Part shown: positions 8,397 to 18,478 of the stretch, piece by piece | How positions within the stretch are numbered: the first letter of the stretch is position 1 | Layout: each line of letters starts with the position of its first letter | Assembly (NCBI GenBank): GCA_000155435.1 | Contig: DS990260.1 | Span: forward strand, 345,318-409,317 | Reading direction: 5' to 3' | Origin: Clostridiales bacterium 1_7_47FAA | GTDB lineage: Bacteria; Bacillota; Clostridia; Lachnospirales; Lachnospiraceae | DNA: 64,000 nt | Notes under the pieces: generated by a model | Database searches by the model: none | What the model saw: the letters and a program-made list of their open reading frames with translations, nothing else | What the model was told of the DNA's origin: nothing | Program-made: the position numbers and the translations under genes

Positions 8397-11300
8397 CTAA
8401 TGCATTTTTCCCAGCTTTTCAAGACCTTTTTCTACCACTTTGACATTTTTTTCACCAAGTTCATGCTGCAGCCCTTGTAAAAGCTGGTCCGTGACATGTA
8501 CATTCCAGGAGGGGGGGAGCATCTTTTTGGCCCGCTCCTTCTGGAGATAGATGACCACCCGGTCCTTCCCTTCGCTGGACTTCAGCAGGGAAAGCAGCTT
8601 CTGTTCCCTTTCCTGGTAGGCCTCCTTATCCGCAAACTGGACCCACAGCTCCTTGGGTGTGTCCTCAAAAGGCACCACCTGTTCACATACCAGCTTCCCC
8701 ACTGGGTCATCACCTATGGAAACCCTGCCGCGGATAAAGAGCTTGGCGTCCTCGGTAAACAGTTCACGGTTGCCTTCATAGTCCTTGGGGAACACAATCA
8801 CTTCAACCGAACCCATCAGGTCTTCCAGGGTAATGAACGCCATCAGCTGGTTGGTCCTGGTGGTCTTCACCGTCTTTCCGGCAACCATGCCCCCGATGAC
8901 GACCCTGCTCCCGTCCTGGACACCTGCTTTTTCCGTTTCCTCATCTACCATGAAATCAGCAGATGTTGCGGTTATGTTCCTGCGCCAGGCCTCCTCATAG
9001 TCATCCAGGGGATGGCCGCTGATGTATACGCCCAGGATTTCTTTTTCAAAAGCAAGCAGTTCTTCTTTGGAGTATTCCCCCACATCTGGAAACGTAATCT
9101 GAAACTCGTTCCTGGCCTCCTCGCCGGCAATGTCAAACAGGCTCAGCTGGCCTTCAAACATGGATTTGCGTTCCCTGGCCTTCTCCTCCAGCATGGTGGG
9201 CGCCACCGCCATCTTCTGCCGCCTGGTTCCGGGCAGCGTGTCCAGGGCGCCGGATTTGATAAAGTTTTCCAGCGTCCTCTTGTTGACCTCCTTCATGGAC
9301 ATGCGGCCCACAAAGTCCTCCATGGAACGGAACGGCCCGCCCTTCCCGCGCTCTGCCAGTATCACATCCACAACCGGCTTGCCCACGCTCTTGATGGCGG
9401 AAAGCCCGTAGCGGATGGCCTCCCCTGACACGGAAAAACCGCTCTCCCCCTCATTGATATCCGGGGGCAGCACAGGAATCCCCATCATCCGGCGGCAGGT
9501 AAGGATATATTCAGAAAACTTGCCCACATTATCCATGACCGACGTCATAAGGGCAGCCATGAACTCGCGGGGATAGTAATATTTAAGGTAGGCGGTCTGA
9601 TAGGATACCACGGCGTACGCAGCTGCATGGGACTTGTTGAACGCATACTTTGCAAAGTCAATCATCTCATCGTAGATGTGGTTGGCCGTCTTCTCATCAA
9701 TCCCGTTCTTCACGCAGCCCTTAACGCCCTCTTCCTCATTGCCGTACACGAAATTATGGCGTTCCTTTTCCATGACAGAGGTCTTCTTCTTACTCATGGC
9801 CCTGCGCACCAGGTCGCTGCGGCCCATGGTGTATCCGGCCAGGTCCCGCACAATCTGCATGACCTGCTCCTGGTATACGATACAGCCATAGGTGGGGCTC
9901 AGTATGTGTTCCAGCTGGGGGCACTCGTAGGTAATGGATTCCTTGTCATTCTTACCTTTCAGGTACCTTGGTATGAAATCCATGGGACCCGGGCGGTACA
10001 GGGAGATACCTGCGATGATATCCTCCAGGTTCTCTGCCTTCAGCTCCTTCATGAAGCTTTTCATCCCCGCGCTTTCCAGCTGGAACACGCCTTCCGTCCT
10101 TCCGGTCCCAATGGACTCCAGCACCTGCTTATCGTCAAAATCAATATGGTCTACGTCAATGCTTATCCCATAATCCTTCTCAGCAAGCCGCACCGCGTTC
10201 TGGATGACGGTAAGGGTACGAAGGCCCAGGAAATCCATTTTCAGGAGTCCCAGTTCCTCTATGGTGGTCATGGTGAACTGGGTGGTGATGGTACCGTCGC
10301 TTGCCCTGGAAAGTGGTACGAATTCATCGATGGACCGGCTGCCGATCACCACGCCCGCGGCATGCATGGACGTATGCCTTGGCAGGCCTTCCAGACGCTT
10401 TGACATGTCAATCAGGTTACGCACCTGCTGGTCTTCATTATACGCCTTTTTTAAATCCGGATTCATCACCAATGCCTTATCAAGGGTCATTCCCAGGTCA
10501 TTGGGTATCATCTTGGCAATGGTGTCGCACATGGAATAGGGCAGGCCCAGCACCCTTCCCACATCCCTGACCACGCCCTTGGCTGCCAGGGTACCGAAGG
10601 TTACGATCTGGACCACCTGGTCCTTGCCGTACTTGCGTACCACATAGTCTATGACCTCCTGGCGCCGCTCATAACAGAAATCGATATCAATATCAGGCAT
10701 GGACACCCGCTCCGGGTTTAAGAAACGCTCAAACAGGAGGTTATAGCGGACCGGGTCGATATTGGTGATTCCCAGGGTATAGGATACCACGCTTCCGGCC
10801 GCGGAGCCGCGCCCCGGTCCCACCATGATGCCCTGGGAACGGGCATAATTGATGAAGTCCCAGACAATCAGGAAATAGTCCACATATCCCATGGTACGGA
10901 TGGTATCCAGTTCATAATCCAGGCGGCTGCTTAAGGTGCCGTCATCCTCCGGGTATCTTGTCTTAAACCCCTCCCGGCAGAGATGGTTCAGATAGCTCCA
11001 GGAATCAAAGCCTTCCGGCACTTCGTATCTGGGAAGCTTGGTAACGCCGAATTCAATCTCCACATTGCAGCGTCCGGCTATCTTGTGGGTGTTCTCCAGG
11101 GCCTGGGGCGCATAGGGGAACAGGGCCTTCATCTCCTCCTCAGACTTGCAGTAATACTGCCCGCCCTCATAGCGCATGCGGTCCTCATCCTCCACCTTTT
11201 TGCCGGTCTGGATACACAGCAGGATATCATGGGCCTTCTCATCCTCCGCGAATGTATAGTGGATATCATTGGTTGCCACCAGTTCAAGCCCGGTCTCCCT

Positions 11301-11882
11301 GCTCATGCGCATCAGGCCCTGGTTGACCAGCTTCTGGTCAGGCAGCCCATGGTCCTGCAGCTCCAGGAAAAAGTTGTCCTTTCCAAATATGTCCACATAA
11401 CGTCCGGCTGCCCGCACAGCCTCCTCATACATGCCCCTGGTAAGATACCTCTGTACCTCGCCGGCCAGGCAGGCGCTCAGGGCAATCACCCCCTGGTGGT
11501 ACTTTGCAAGCACCTCATAATCCACCCTGGGTTTATAATAAAAGCCGTCCACAAATCCCTTGGACACAATCTTCATCAGATTCTCATACCCCTGGTTGTT
11601 CTCTGCCAGAAGCACCAGATGGTAGTACCTGTCCTCGCCGCTGACAGTCTCCCTGTCAAAGCGGGAGTTGGGCGCCACATAGACCTCGCAGCCAAGGATG
11701 GGCTTAATGCCTGCTTCCTTTGCAGCTTTATAAAAATCAATCACACCATACATCACACCGTGGTCCGTAACAGCCATGCTGTCCATCCCAAGCTCTTTGG
11801 CCCTGGCTGTCAGCTCTTTAATCTTGCAGGAGCCATCTAACAGACTGTATTCTGTATGGACATGTAAGTGGGTAAATGCCAT
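8397..11882 (-). CDS. dnaE: DNA polymerase III subunit alpha, DnaE type
   Basis: A replicative or translesion polymerase of the DnaE1/DnaE3 class, 1161 residues. The N-terminal PHP domain starts HLHVHTEYSLLDG. The palm carries PDIDIDF with two catalytic Asp, preceded by GPGRGSAAGS. A helix-hairpin-helix region follows, then a clamp-binding motif QLSLF near residue 910 and a C-terminal OB domain (VVIGGMVAGKTVKTTR). Start ATG 11882 behind GGAAGGAG is preferred to ATG 11933. It is the first gene of a run dnaE-pfkA-DUF-dusB. Low-GC Firmicutes usually have PolC as main replicase plus such a DnaE. Confidence 0.97.
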   Translation of the reverse strand: MAFTHLHVHTEYSLLDGSCKIKELTARAKELGMDSMAVTDHGVMYGVIDFYKAAKEAGIKPILGCEVYVAPNSRFDRETVSGEDRYYHLVLLAENNQGYENLMKIVSKGFVDGFYYKPRVDYEVLAKYHQGVIALSACLAGEVQRYLTRGMYEEAVRAAGRYVDIFGKDNFFLELQDHGLPDQKLVNQGLMRMSRETGLELVATNDIHYTFAEDEKAHDILLCIQTGKKVEDEDRMRYEGGQYYCKSEEEMKALFPYAPQALENTHKIAGRCNVEIEFGVTKLPRYEVPEGFDSWSYLNHLCREGFKTRYPEDDGTLSSRLDYELDTIRTMGYVDYFLIVWDFINYARSQGIMVGPGRGSAAGSVVSYTLGITNIDPVRYNLLFERFLNPERVSMPDIDIDFCYERRQEVIDYVVRKYGKDQVVQIVTFGTLAAKGVVRDVGRVLGLPYSMCDTIAKMIPNDLGMTLDKALVMNPDLKKAYNEDQQVRNLIDMSKRLEGLPRHTSMHAAGVVIGSRSIDEFVPLSRASDGTITTQFTMTTIEELGLLKMDFLGLRTLTVIQNAVRLAEKDYGISIDVDHIDFDDKQVLESIGTGRTEGVFQLESAGMKSFMKELKAENLEDIIAGISLYRPGPMDFIPRYLKGKNDKESITYECPQLEHILSPTYGCIVYQEQVMQIVRDLAGYTMGRSDLVRRAMSKKKTSVMEKERHNFVYGNEEEGVKGCVKNGIDEKTANHIYDEMIDFAKYAFNKSHAAAYAVVSYQTAYLKYYYPREFMAALMTSVMDNVGKFSEYILTCRRMMGIPVLPPDINEGESGFSVSGEAIRYGLSAIKSVGKPVVDVILAERGKGGPFRSMEDFVGRMSMKEVNKRTLENFIKSGALDTLPGTRRQKMAVAPTMLEEKARERKSMFEGQLSLFDIAGEEARNEFQITFPDVGEYSKEELLAFEKEILGVYISGHPLDDYEEAWRRNITATSADFMVDEETEKAGVQDGSRVVIGGMVAGKTVKTTRTNQLMAFITLEDLMGSVEVIVFPKDYEGNRELFTEDAKLFIRGRVSIGDDPVGKLVCEQVVPFEDTPKELWVQFADKEAYQEREQKLLSLLKSSEGKDRVVIYLQKERAKKMLPPSWNVHVTDQLLQGLQHELGEKNVKVVEKGLEKLGKMH

Positions 11883-11932
11883 TGGTTCTCTTCTCCTTCC
11901 ATATGAGTTATAGTTTAGCATAGATCCGGTCA

Positions 11933-11968
11933 AAAGAAAAGAACCAGGTTAAAGAGCTCCCGGTTCTT
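11933..11968 (-). terminator. Terminator after the Crh-like gene
   Basis: AAGAACC (11939-11945) pairs with GGTTCTT (11962-11968), with two further pairs across a mismatch, followed on the minus strand by TTTTCTTTT. It closes the hprK-murB-rapZ-whiA-crh run. A candidate dnaE promoter (TTGACC at 11933-11928, TATAAC at 11912-11907, short 15-bp spacer) abuts its U-tract. Confidence 0.75.
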
Positions 11969-12001
11969 AAATCTATGATCATACTCTGTATAAGGCGGTT
12001 G

Positions 12002-12259
12002 TTATTCCTGGTTCTTCAGATACTTCTCAATCTCAGAAACTGCCTGTTCCTCATCATCACCTTCAGCCACCACTGTAATGGCTTCACCGGCAGTGAGGCA
12101 CAGGGTCATCATTCCCATGATGCTCTTGGCATTCACGCGCTTCGCCTCAGCTTCCAGATAAATCTTGCTTTCGTACTGGCTTGCCACCTGTACAAGCATA
12201 GCTGCCGGCCTGGCTTCCAGCCCTGATGACAATTCAACTGTGATCAATTTCTTTACCAT
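12002..12259 (-). CDS. HPr-family protein lacking the phosphorylatable His (Crh-like)
   Basis: An 85-residue HPr fold. Where HPr has GLHARPAA, this protein has GLEARPAA, so the PTS phosphohistidine is replaced by Glu. The regulatory serine segment is retained (NAKSIMGMM, Ser about 46). That pattern is the logic of B. subtilis Crh (Gln at that position), which is phosphorylated only by HPr kinase and acts with CcpA in carbon repression. The location supports this: whiA, rapZ and hprK lie just upstream on the same strand, as in the Bacillus rapZ-whiA-crh operon. GGAGG precedes ATG 12259; an upstream in-frame ATG at 12310 is not supported. The regulatory role is inferred. Confidence 0.88.
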   Translation of the reverse strand: MVKKLITVELSSGLEARPAAMLVQVASQYESKIYLEAEAKRVNAKSIMGMMTLCLTAGEAITVVAEGDDEEQAVSEIEKYLKNQE

Positions 12260-12370
12260 AATTATCCTCCTCATTCCTTTGAATGGTACGCAGCCATGTC
12301 CGCTGCCCAAGCAGCCCTGTCACGGCTTCCATTCCGGTGCCCATACTGAATTGTACTTAATGAAACAATA

Positions 12371-13330
12371 CTAACTGTCCGGCAACTGCTGCCGCAGGTC
12401 ATCCGCCATCTGGCCCAGTTTCCTCAGACGGTGGTTTACACCTGATTTGCCCACTGGCGGTTCTAAGGCCTCTCCAAGCTCCTTTAAGGTTGCTTCAGGC
12501 CGTTCCAGCCGTATGCGGGCCATGTCCTGAAGACTTTCCGGAAGCCCGTCAAGTCCTATGGTCTCCTGGATAAAACGGATATCCTCCATCTGTTTTACCG
12601 CCGCAGACACGGTCTTGTTGATATTGGCTGTTTCACAGTTCACCTGACGGTTCACATTGCCCCGCATCCCTCTGAGTATCCGGATGTTCTCCAGCTCCAT
12701 AAGGGCCACGGGCGCCTCCATCACGTTAAGGATGTCCACAATCTGGTCCCCTTCTTTGATATAGACCACATAGTACTTTTTCCTCAATACTATCTTGGGT
12801 TCCATATCAAACGCGGCTATGATGCCTTTAAGCTGCTCAGCCTTTGCCATGGAAGGGCAGACAATCTCAAAATGGTAGAATTTCTCCGGGTCACTGATTG
12901 AACCCGCAGCGAGAAACGCCCCTCTGATAAAAGCCCTTCTGCAACAGGCATTCTGAACCACCACATTGCGTACCAGCGACAGATCCTCCCGGATCTCACC
13001 CTGGGCGTCAATGAGCTTGGCCGCCTGAAGTACCTTAAGTGCATCATCATGTTCCCTGACTGCTACAATATATGTCCGGTTCCGCGAAACATTCCCGCCT
13101 CTGCGAATTGAAACATCAGTACTTATATTAAATGTTTTTTTCAATAATGTAAAGTACTTTCTTGCAACTGCCACATTTTCTGTATGCATTTCAATGGAAA
13201 AATGGTCGGACGCCGATATTTTCACCCGGCCGCAAAGGCTTAATATGGCAGACATCTCCGCTATCCGGCAATGTCTTGCAGCGCTTGCCTGCCTGGAAAG
13301 TTCATCTTTTACTCTGGAAGAAAATGACAT
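12371..13330 (-). CDS. whiA: WhiA-family cell-division/sporulation regulator
   Basis: A 319-residue protein with the WhiA layout: an N-terminal LAGLIDADG-like homing-endonuclease fold without nuclease activity (SFSSRVKDELSR, CCRRAFIRGAFLAAGSI) and a C-terminal helix-turn-helix (RLERPEATLKELGEAL, KSGVNHRLRKL). Actinobacterial WhiA controls sporulation septation, and Bacillus WhiA affects division and nucleoid segregation. Start ATG 13330 lies seven nt past the rapZ stop, with GGAAG upstream. An in-frame extension to 13525 only antisense-reads rapZ and was dropped. The usual YvcK/MgfK gene between rapZ and whiA is absent. Confidence 0.95.
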   Translation of the reverse strand: MSFSSRVKDELSRQASAARHCRIAEMSAILSLCGRVKISASDHFSIEMHTENVAVARKYFTLLKKTFNISTDVSIRRGGNVSRNRTYIVAVREHDDALKVLQAAKLIDAQGEIREDLSLVRNVVVQNACCRRAFIRGAFLAAGSISDPEKFYHFEIVCPSMAKAEQLKGIIAAFDMEPKIVLRKKYYVVYIKEGDQIVDILNVMEAPVALMELENIRILRGMRGNVNRQVNCETANINKTVSAAVKQMEDIRFIQETIGLDGLPESLQDMARIRLERPEATLKELGEALEPPVGKSGVNHRLRKLGQMADDLRQQLPDS

Positions 13331-13337
13331 TTTTAAG

Positions 13338-14207
13338 CTACTTCCTTTTATTATCTTTGTCAATATCCCTGTGTTCAATCTTAATGCCGTAGGTCTTGTG
13401 GCCGGACAGGTGCCCGTAAAGCGCATTGGCCATGGCAACCGAACGGTGCTTTCCCCCGGTGCACCCCACCGCAACAACCAGCTGGTTCTTGCCCTCACGG
13501 ATGTAATTGGGGAGAAGGAAATCAATCAGGTCATACAGTTTATCCAGGAATGCCTGTCCAGTCCCGCCCTGCATCACAAAATCCCGGATGACCTGGTCTT
13601 CCCCGGTCAGCGGGCGCAGGTCCTCCACATAATATGGATTGGGCAGGAAACGCACATCAAAGACCAGGTCCGCGTCCTCGGGAATCCCATATTTGAAGCC
13701 GAAGGAAAGGATGGTGATGAACATGTTATTGAAATCCTGGTCCTTAAGGAAAATCTTCTCCAGCTCCTGTCTCAGTTCCCTGGTAAGCAGCTGGCTTGTA
13801 TCAATGATGAAATCGGCATCCTTCTTAAGGAATGCCAGCTTCAGGCGCTCCTTCTCAATCCCCTTGTCCAGACGGCCGGCCCCGGCAAGAGGATGGCTGC
13901 GCCGTGTTTCCTTATACCGCTTGATTAGGGTCCCGTCATTGGCATCCAGGAACAGGACCTGGTAATCCAGGCCCGTGTCCTTCCATCCCTTAAGGATGGC
14001 CTCCAGCTGGTTCAGTTCCTCGCCGCTTCTAATATCAATCCCAAGGGCTGCCTGCTTGATCTCACCGCCGACCGCCGCCAGCTGTGAGAATTTATCCACC
14101 AGTGAAATGGGGAGGTTATCCACACAGTAAAAGCCCAAATCCTCCAGCATCTTGAGCGCTATCGTCTTGCCTGCCCCGGACATTCCGGTTACAATCACAA
14201 GCTTCAT
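13338..14207 (-). CDS. rapZ: RNase adapter / nucleotide-binding protein RapZ
   Basis: A 289-residue P-loop protein: Walker A GMSGAGKT near the N-terminus, Walker B-like region VLFLDAND, and the C-terminal domain with GCTGGKHRSVA, which in E. coli RapZ binds the small RNAs or metabolite. In Gram-positives (YvcJ) the protein hydrolyses nucleotides and affects competence; its link to cell-wall precursor sensing is known from enterobacteria. Neighbours are murB upstream and whiA downstream. Confidence 0.95.
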   Translation of the reverse strand: MKLVIVTGMSGAGKTIALKMLEDLGFYCVDNLPISLVDKFSQLAAVGGEIKQAALGIDIRSGEELNQLEAILKGWKDTGLDYQVLFLDANDGTLIKRYKETRRSHPLAGAGRLDKGIEKERLKLAFLKKDADFIIDTSQLLTRELRQELEKIFLKDQDFNNMFITILSFGFKYGIPEDADLVFDVRFLPNPYYVEDLRPLTGEDQVIRDFVMQGGTGQAFLDKLYDLIDFLLPNYIREGKNQLVVAVGCTGGKHRSVAMANALYGHLSGHKTYGIKIEHRDIDKDNKRK

Positions 14208-14253
14208 CCATCCACCTCTGTCCCGTCTGATAATATGCCAGTACTGCGGCCTG

Positions 14254-15162
14254 TCAGAACCGGCCCCAGCGTTTCACTTCCATCTCCAGTTCCACACCGG
14301 AGGTTTCCATGACCTTTTTCCTGACATGGCCGCAAAGCGCCATCACGTCGGATGCCGTTGCGCTGCCGCTGTTGATTACAAACCCACAGTGCTTTTCAGA
14401 CACCTGGGCTCCCCCCACCTGATATCCACGAAGGCCCGCGTCCTCAATCAGCTTGCCAGCAAAATACCCCTGGGGGCGTTTGAAGGTGCTGCCTGCGCTG
14501 GGATATTCCAGGGGCTGCTTCTCCCGGCGCCGGTCTGACAGCTCCTTCATCCTGGCTTCGATTGCAGCCCTGTCGCCGGGTTCCAGGCCAAATACGGCTT
14601 CCAGTACGATATACCCCTTGGATGGGATACAGCTGGTGCGGTACCCCAGGTCCAGCCGGTCCGCATCCAGCACAAGGACTTCACCTTCCGGGGTCATGAC
14701 CCTGGCTTCCCTGAGGATATCCTTCATCTCAAAACCATAGGCGCCTGCGTTCATGACCAGTGCGCCGCCTGCGCTGCCCGGGATTCCTGCGGCAAATTCC
14801 ATGCCTGTCAGGGAATGCTTAAGGGCCAGATGGGCCGCCCGGCTTAACAGCTGGCCGCCTGCCACGCGAAGGAATCTGCCGCATGCCTCCATATGGCAGA
14901 TTCCCTCCATGGCAATCACCGCTCCCTCGCAGCCGCTGTCACTGACCAGAAGGTTGCTGCCATTCCCAAGGATCCTCCAGGGCACATGGTAGGTCCTTAA
15001 CACACGCAGCACGGCCGCCAGTTCCTCCTCACCGGAAGGACTTATAAAGACCTCTGCCGGTCCTCCGATCCGAAAGGACGTATGTCTGCTCATGGGTTCC
15101 ATAAACCTGCATCCTGGCAGTTCTGATTCAAGGATATCTTTTAATGTGTGTTCCAAATTCAA
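14254..15162 (-). CDS. murB: UDP-N-acetylenolpyruvoylglucosamine reductase
   Basis: A FAD/NADPH enzyme that makes UDP-MurNAc for peptidoglycan. The FAD-binding motif is RIGGPAEVF with GNGSNLLVSDSG. The core signature is GIPGSAGGALVMNAGAYG. The proton-donor serine lies in PSAGSTFKRP and the closing Glu region is QVSEKHCGFVIN. The frame also opens at TTG 15180, but GAGG sits eight bases before TTG 15162, so I favour the latter (302 residues); both are non-ATG starts. It follows hprK closely and precedes rapZ by about 45 nt. Confidence 0.94.
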   Translation of the reverse strand: MNLEHTLKDILESELPGCRFMEPMSRHTSFRIGGPAEVFISPSGEEELAAVLRVLRTYHVPWRILGNGSNLLVSDSGCEGAVIAMEGICHMEACGRFLRVAGGQLLSRAAHLALKHSLTGMEFAAGIPGSAGGALVMNAGAYGFEMKDILREARVMTPEGEVLVLDADRLDLGYRTSCIPSKGYIVLEAVFGLEPGDRAAIEARMKELSDRRREKQPLEYPSAGSTFKRPQGYFAGKLIEDAGLRGYQVGGAQVSEKHCGFVINSGSATASDVMALCGHVRKKVMETSGVELEMEVKRWGRF

Positions 15163-15191
15163 CTTGCAATCCTCACTCAATATTCATTTTC

Positions 15192-16124
15192 TTAATCATC
15201 GCTGGCTTTCCCAAGGTTGGCCTGCACTCTGTTGTACAGCTCCTGGGCAGCATTATAGCCCATCTTCTTCTGGCGGTAATTGACTGCGGCGGATTCCACG
15301 ATGATGGCCAGGTTACGGCCGGGACGGATGGGTATTGTATGGCATACCACCTGGTTGCCCAGGAATTCCGTATAGCTGTCTTCCAGTCCAAGCCTGTCGT
15401 ATTCCTTATCCCTGCTCCAGTCCTCCAGCTTTATGACCATGTCGATGTTCTGGGTATCCTTCACGCTCTCCACGCCATACAGGGTCTTGACATCAATGAT
15501 GCCGATTCCCCGCAGTTCAATAAAGTGCTTGGTGATATCCGGCGCACTGCCCACCAGGGTGTCATCGCTGACCTTACGGATTTCCACCACATCATCGGTG
15601 ATAAGACGGTGTCCCCTCTTAATCAGTTCAAGGGCAGCCTCACTTTTGCCAATCCCGCTCTCTCCCATGATCAGCACGCCTTCACCAAATACATCGATGA
15701 GCACTCCATGAATGCTTATGCAGGGGGCCAGCTTGACATTCAGCCAGCGAATCACTTCCGCCATAAGGGCAGACGTGGTCTTATCGGACACAAGGCAGGG
15801 CACGCCGTAATAATTACAGAACTCCAGCAGGTCCTCATCCGGTTCCTGGCTGCGGCTGAATACAAGGCAGGGAATCTGGCTGGATGTAAGTTTATCATAC
15901 ATCAGGCGCTTGCGCTCCTGGTCCATGGTATTAATATATGCCTGCTCAACGTATCCGATGATCTGAACCCGTTCCCTGTCAAAATGGTCGAAAAATCCGG
16001 TGAGCTGCAGGGCAGGACGGTTCACGTCCGGGTGTGTCAGCACGATCTTGTCCGTGTCAATATCCGGAGTGGTGTTGCGAAGCTTCATTTTCTCAATTAA
16101 TTCCGATATGGTTACTCCATGCAT
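15192..16124 (-). CDS. hprK: HPr kinase/phosphorylase
   Basis: A bifunctional enzyme that phosphorylates HPr (and Crh) on Ser46 using ATP or pyrophosphate, and reverses this; central to carbon catabolite repression. Length 310 matches the family. Walker A is GESGIGKSE, the signature region is ELRGIGIIDV, and the C-terminal K3-type loop is IRPGRNLAIIVE. GGGGG precedes ATG 16124. An HPr-like protein with the Ser but not the His is encoded four genes downstream in the same direction, a natural substrate. Confidence 0.96.
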   Translation of the reverse strand: MHGVTISELIEKMKLRNTTPDIDTDKIVLTHPDVNRPALQLTGFFDHFDRERVQIIGYVEQAYINTMDQERKRLMYDKLTSSQIPCLVFSRSQEPDEDLLEFCNYYGVPCLVSDKTTSALMAEVIRWLNVKLAPCISIHGVLIDVFGEGVLIMGESGIGKSEAALELIKRGHRLITDDVVEIRKVSDDTLVGSAPDITKHFIELRGIGIIDVKTLYGVESVKDTQNIDMVIKLEDWSRDKEYDRLGLEDSYTEFLGNQVVCHTIPIRPGRNLAIIVESAAVNYRQKKMGYNAAQELYNRVQANLGKASDD

Positions 16125-16239
16125 GGTAATACCCCCTTAAGCTGCTTATGCTTCTATTTTAACTCTTATCATACTATCATACTTTAAACTTCTTGTCATG
16201 TGTTTTCTCCCAAGTCAGCTTCCAGAATCTGGAACCCAA

Positions 16240-18189
16240 TCACCGGCTTTCCTGTGCGCTGCCGCCCATGTCATCCTGCGTCTTAACCTGCGGGCCATCC
16301 TGGACGCCCTCCGGCCTGTCTTCATGGAAAAACCCATAAACCGCAAGGGCCGCCCGCTTATTCATCTGGGGCGCCTGCTCCAGTTCCTCCACCGAAGCGG
16401 CCCGCACTGATTCGATATCCTTAAAGTGGCGCATCAATGCCTTCCTCCTGGCCGGTCCGATTCCCGGTATATCGTCCAGGATGGATTTCACCTGTCCTTT
16501 CCCCCTGAGGCTTCTGTGGTACTCGATGGCAAAACGGTGCGCCTCGTCCTGTATCCTTGTAATCAGGCGGAACCCCTCGCTGTGCCTGTCAATGGGCACT
16601 TCTATATTATTGTAATACAGCCCCCTGGTCCTGTGGCTGTCATCCTTGACCATGCCGCACACGGGAATGGAAAGTCCCAGCTTATCAAGGACCTCCAGGG
16701 CGATGTTCACCTGTCCCCTTCCGCCGTCCATCATGATCAGGTCAGGGAACCGTGTAAAGCTTCCAAGATTTAAATCCCCGCCCTTTTCCTCCAGCTCCCT
16801 TACCTCGCGCATGCCATGGGAAAAGCGTCTTGTGAGCACTTCCTCCATGGACGCATAGTCATTGGGACCCTGGACTGTTTTTATCTTGAATTTCCTGTAA
16901 TCACTGCGCTTGGGCTTGCCGTCCTCGTACACCACCATGGAGCCAACGGACTCAATACCGCTGGTATTGGATATATCAAATGCCTCCATCCGCCGGATAC
17001 CGCCGATACCGATCAGCTCCCCAATCTGGTTCATGGCCCCGATGGTACGCAGCTCCTCCTTCTTAATCCGTTCCTTGTCCTGGGACAGCACAAGGGCGGC
17101 GTTCCTGGCAGCCAGTTCCACCAGACGTTCCTTCTCCCCCTTTTTCGGCACAACGATGCGCACCTTCTGGCCCCGTTTCGCGCTCAGCCACTGGCTGATG
17201 ACCTCCTCGTCCGCCAGTGGATGCTGAAGCCACAGTTCCCTGGGGATAAAGGGCGTCCCTGCATAAAACTGCTTCACGAAGCTGTCCAGTATTTCACCTT
17301 CGTTCTCCGCCATTGCAGCCGACACATGGAAATGGTCCCTGCCGATGAGCTTGCCTTCACGGATAAAGAACACCTGTACCACCGCGTCCTTCTCATCCCT
17401 TGCCATGGCCACGATGTCCCTGTCCTCCATACTGCTGCTGGTAATCTTCTGCTTCTGTGCAACCTGCTTCACACTGTTTAACAGTTCCCTGTACTCAATG
17501 GCCCGTTCAAAATCCAGGTTTTCCGAAGCATTCTCCATCTTTTCCTGCAGTGTCTTCAGAAGCGGGTCATATCTGCCATTGAGGAAATCCAGGGCCTGGC
17601 TGAAATTGGCCTGGTACTCCTGGGCCGTGATGTATCCCTGGCAGGGGGCGTCACACTGCTTGATATGATAGTTAAGGCAGGGCCTGTCCCTGCCGATATC
17701 CTTTGGAAGGCTTCTGCTGCAGGTCCGGATACGGTACAGCTTATGGATCAGGTCCAGCGTGTCCTTGACCGCGCCCGCACTTGTATAAGGCCCGAAGTAT
17801 TTGCTCCTCCCGTCCTTTTTCATATCCCGGGCAAACAGCAGCCTTGGGAACTCCTCGCCCATGGTCGCTTTAATGTAAGGATAGCTTTTATCATCCTTTA
17901 ACATGGTATTATAGCGGGGCCTGTGCTCCTTGATCAGGTTGCACTCCAGCACAAGGGCTTCCAGCTCCGAATCCGTAAGTATATACTCAAACCATGCGAT
18001 ATGGGAAACCATCTGTTCAATCTTGGCCGTCTTGTTGCGGCTGCTCTGAAAATATTGGCGCACCCTGTTCTTCAAACTGATGGCCTTGCCGATATAGATG
18101 ATCTCATCCCTGTTGTTATGCATAAGATAAACTCCCGGGCTGGCCGGGAGTTTCTTCAGTTCTTCCTCTAAATCAAACAATGCTGTCAT
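16240..18189 (-). CDS. uvrC: Excinuclease ABC subunit C
   Basis: Makes the dual incisions in nucleotide excision repair with UvrA and UvrB. It has an N-terminal GIY-YIG nuclease domain ([23 protein letters not shown]), a Cys cluster ([13 protein letters not shown]), a UVR coiled segment ([13 protein letters not shown]), a C-terminal RNase H-like nuclease ([21 protein letters not shown]) and terminal helix-hairpin-helix repeats ([12 protein letters not shown]). The start overlaps the stop of the DUF1653 gene (ATGA). The short C-terminal tail is poorly conserved. Confidence 0.97.
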   Translation of the reverse strand: MTALFDLEEELKKLPASPGVYLMHNNRDEIIYIGKAISLKNRVRQYFQSSRNKTAKIEQMVSHIAWFEYILTDSELEALVLECNLIKEHRPRYNTMLKDDKSYPYIKATMGEEFPRLLFARDMKKDGRSKYFGPYTSAGAVKDTLDLIHKLYRIRTCSRSLPKDIGRDRPCLNYHIKQCDAPCQGYITAQEYQANFSQALDFLNGRYDPLLKTLQEKMENASENLDFERAIEYRELLNSVKQVAQKQKITSSSMEDRDIVAMARDEKDAVVQVFFIREGKLIGRDHFHVSAAMAENEGEILDSFVKQFYAGTPFIPRELWLQHPLADEEVISQWLSAKRGQKVRIVVPKKGEKERLVELAARNAALVLSQDKERIKKEELRTIGAMNQIGELIGIGGIRRMEAFDISNTSGIESVGSMVVYEDGKPKRSDYRKFKIKTVQGPNDYASMEEVLTRRFSHGMREVRELEEKGGDLNLGSFTRFPDLIMMDGGRGQVNIALEVLDKLGLSIPVCGMVKDDSHRTRGLYYNNIEVPIDRHSEGFRLITRIQDEAHRFAIEYHRSLRGKGQVKSILDDIPGIGPARRKALMRHFKDIESVRAASVEELEQAPQMNKRAALAVYGFFHEDRPEGVQDGPQVKTQDDMGGSAQESR

Positions 18190-18425
18190 TCCTCCATGTC
18201 AATCTGTTCAAACCGCCAGCGCTGTTCCACATCCGGATACTTCCCATGGTCCACCTCGCCCATAAACATACTGAGGGGCCGCACATACGTCTTATAGTCC
18301 CCGTAAAGCGCCTGGTAGACCACCATCTTCTCGCCTGTCTCAGAATGTATGGCCACTGTCACTATCTGATACAGCTTATTTTTAAAGTGCCTGTAAAATT
18401 CACCAGGCTTTGGTATTCTGTCCAT
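18186..18425 (-). CDS. DUF1653 family protein
   Basis: A 79-residue soluble protein with the DUF1653 pattern: [15 protein letters not shown] at the start, [13 protein letters not shown] in the middle and [11 protein letters not shown] towards the end. Biochemical role unknown; in other genomes the domain occurs alone or with nucleotide-processing genes. GGAGG lies upstream of ATG 18425. Its stop overlaps the uvrC start, so the two are coupled. Confidence 0.88.
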   Translation of the reverse strand: MDRIPKPGEFYRHFKNKLYQIVTVAIHSETGEKMVVYQALYGDYKTYVRPLSMFMGEVDHGKYPDVEQRWRFEQIDMEE

Positions 18426-18478
18426 ATCTGTCCCTGCCTCCTGTGCGGCAGTGCCCCTGCTCAAGGCACAGCCCCTAT

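Noticed and set aside
13331-13525. N-terminal extension of WhiA
   Set aside because: It overlaps the rapZ 3' end in another frame; the family starts at MSFSSRVKDEL.
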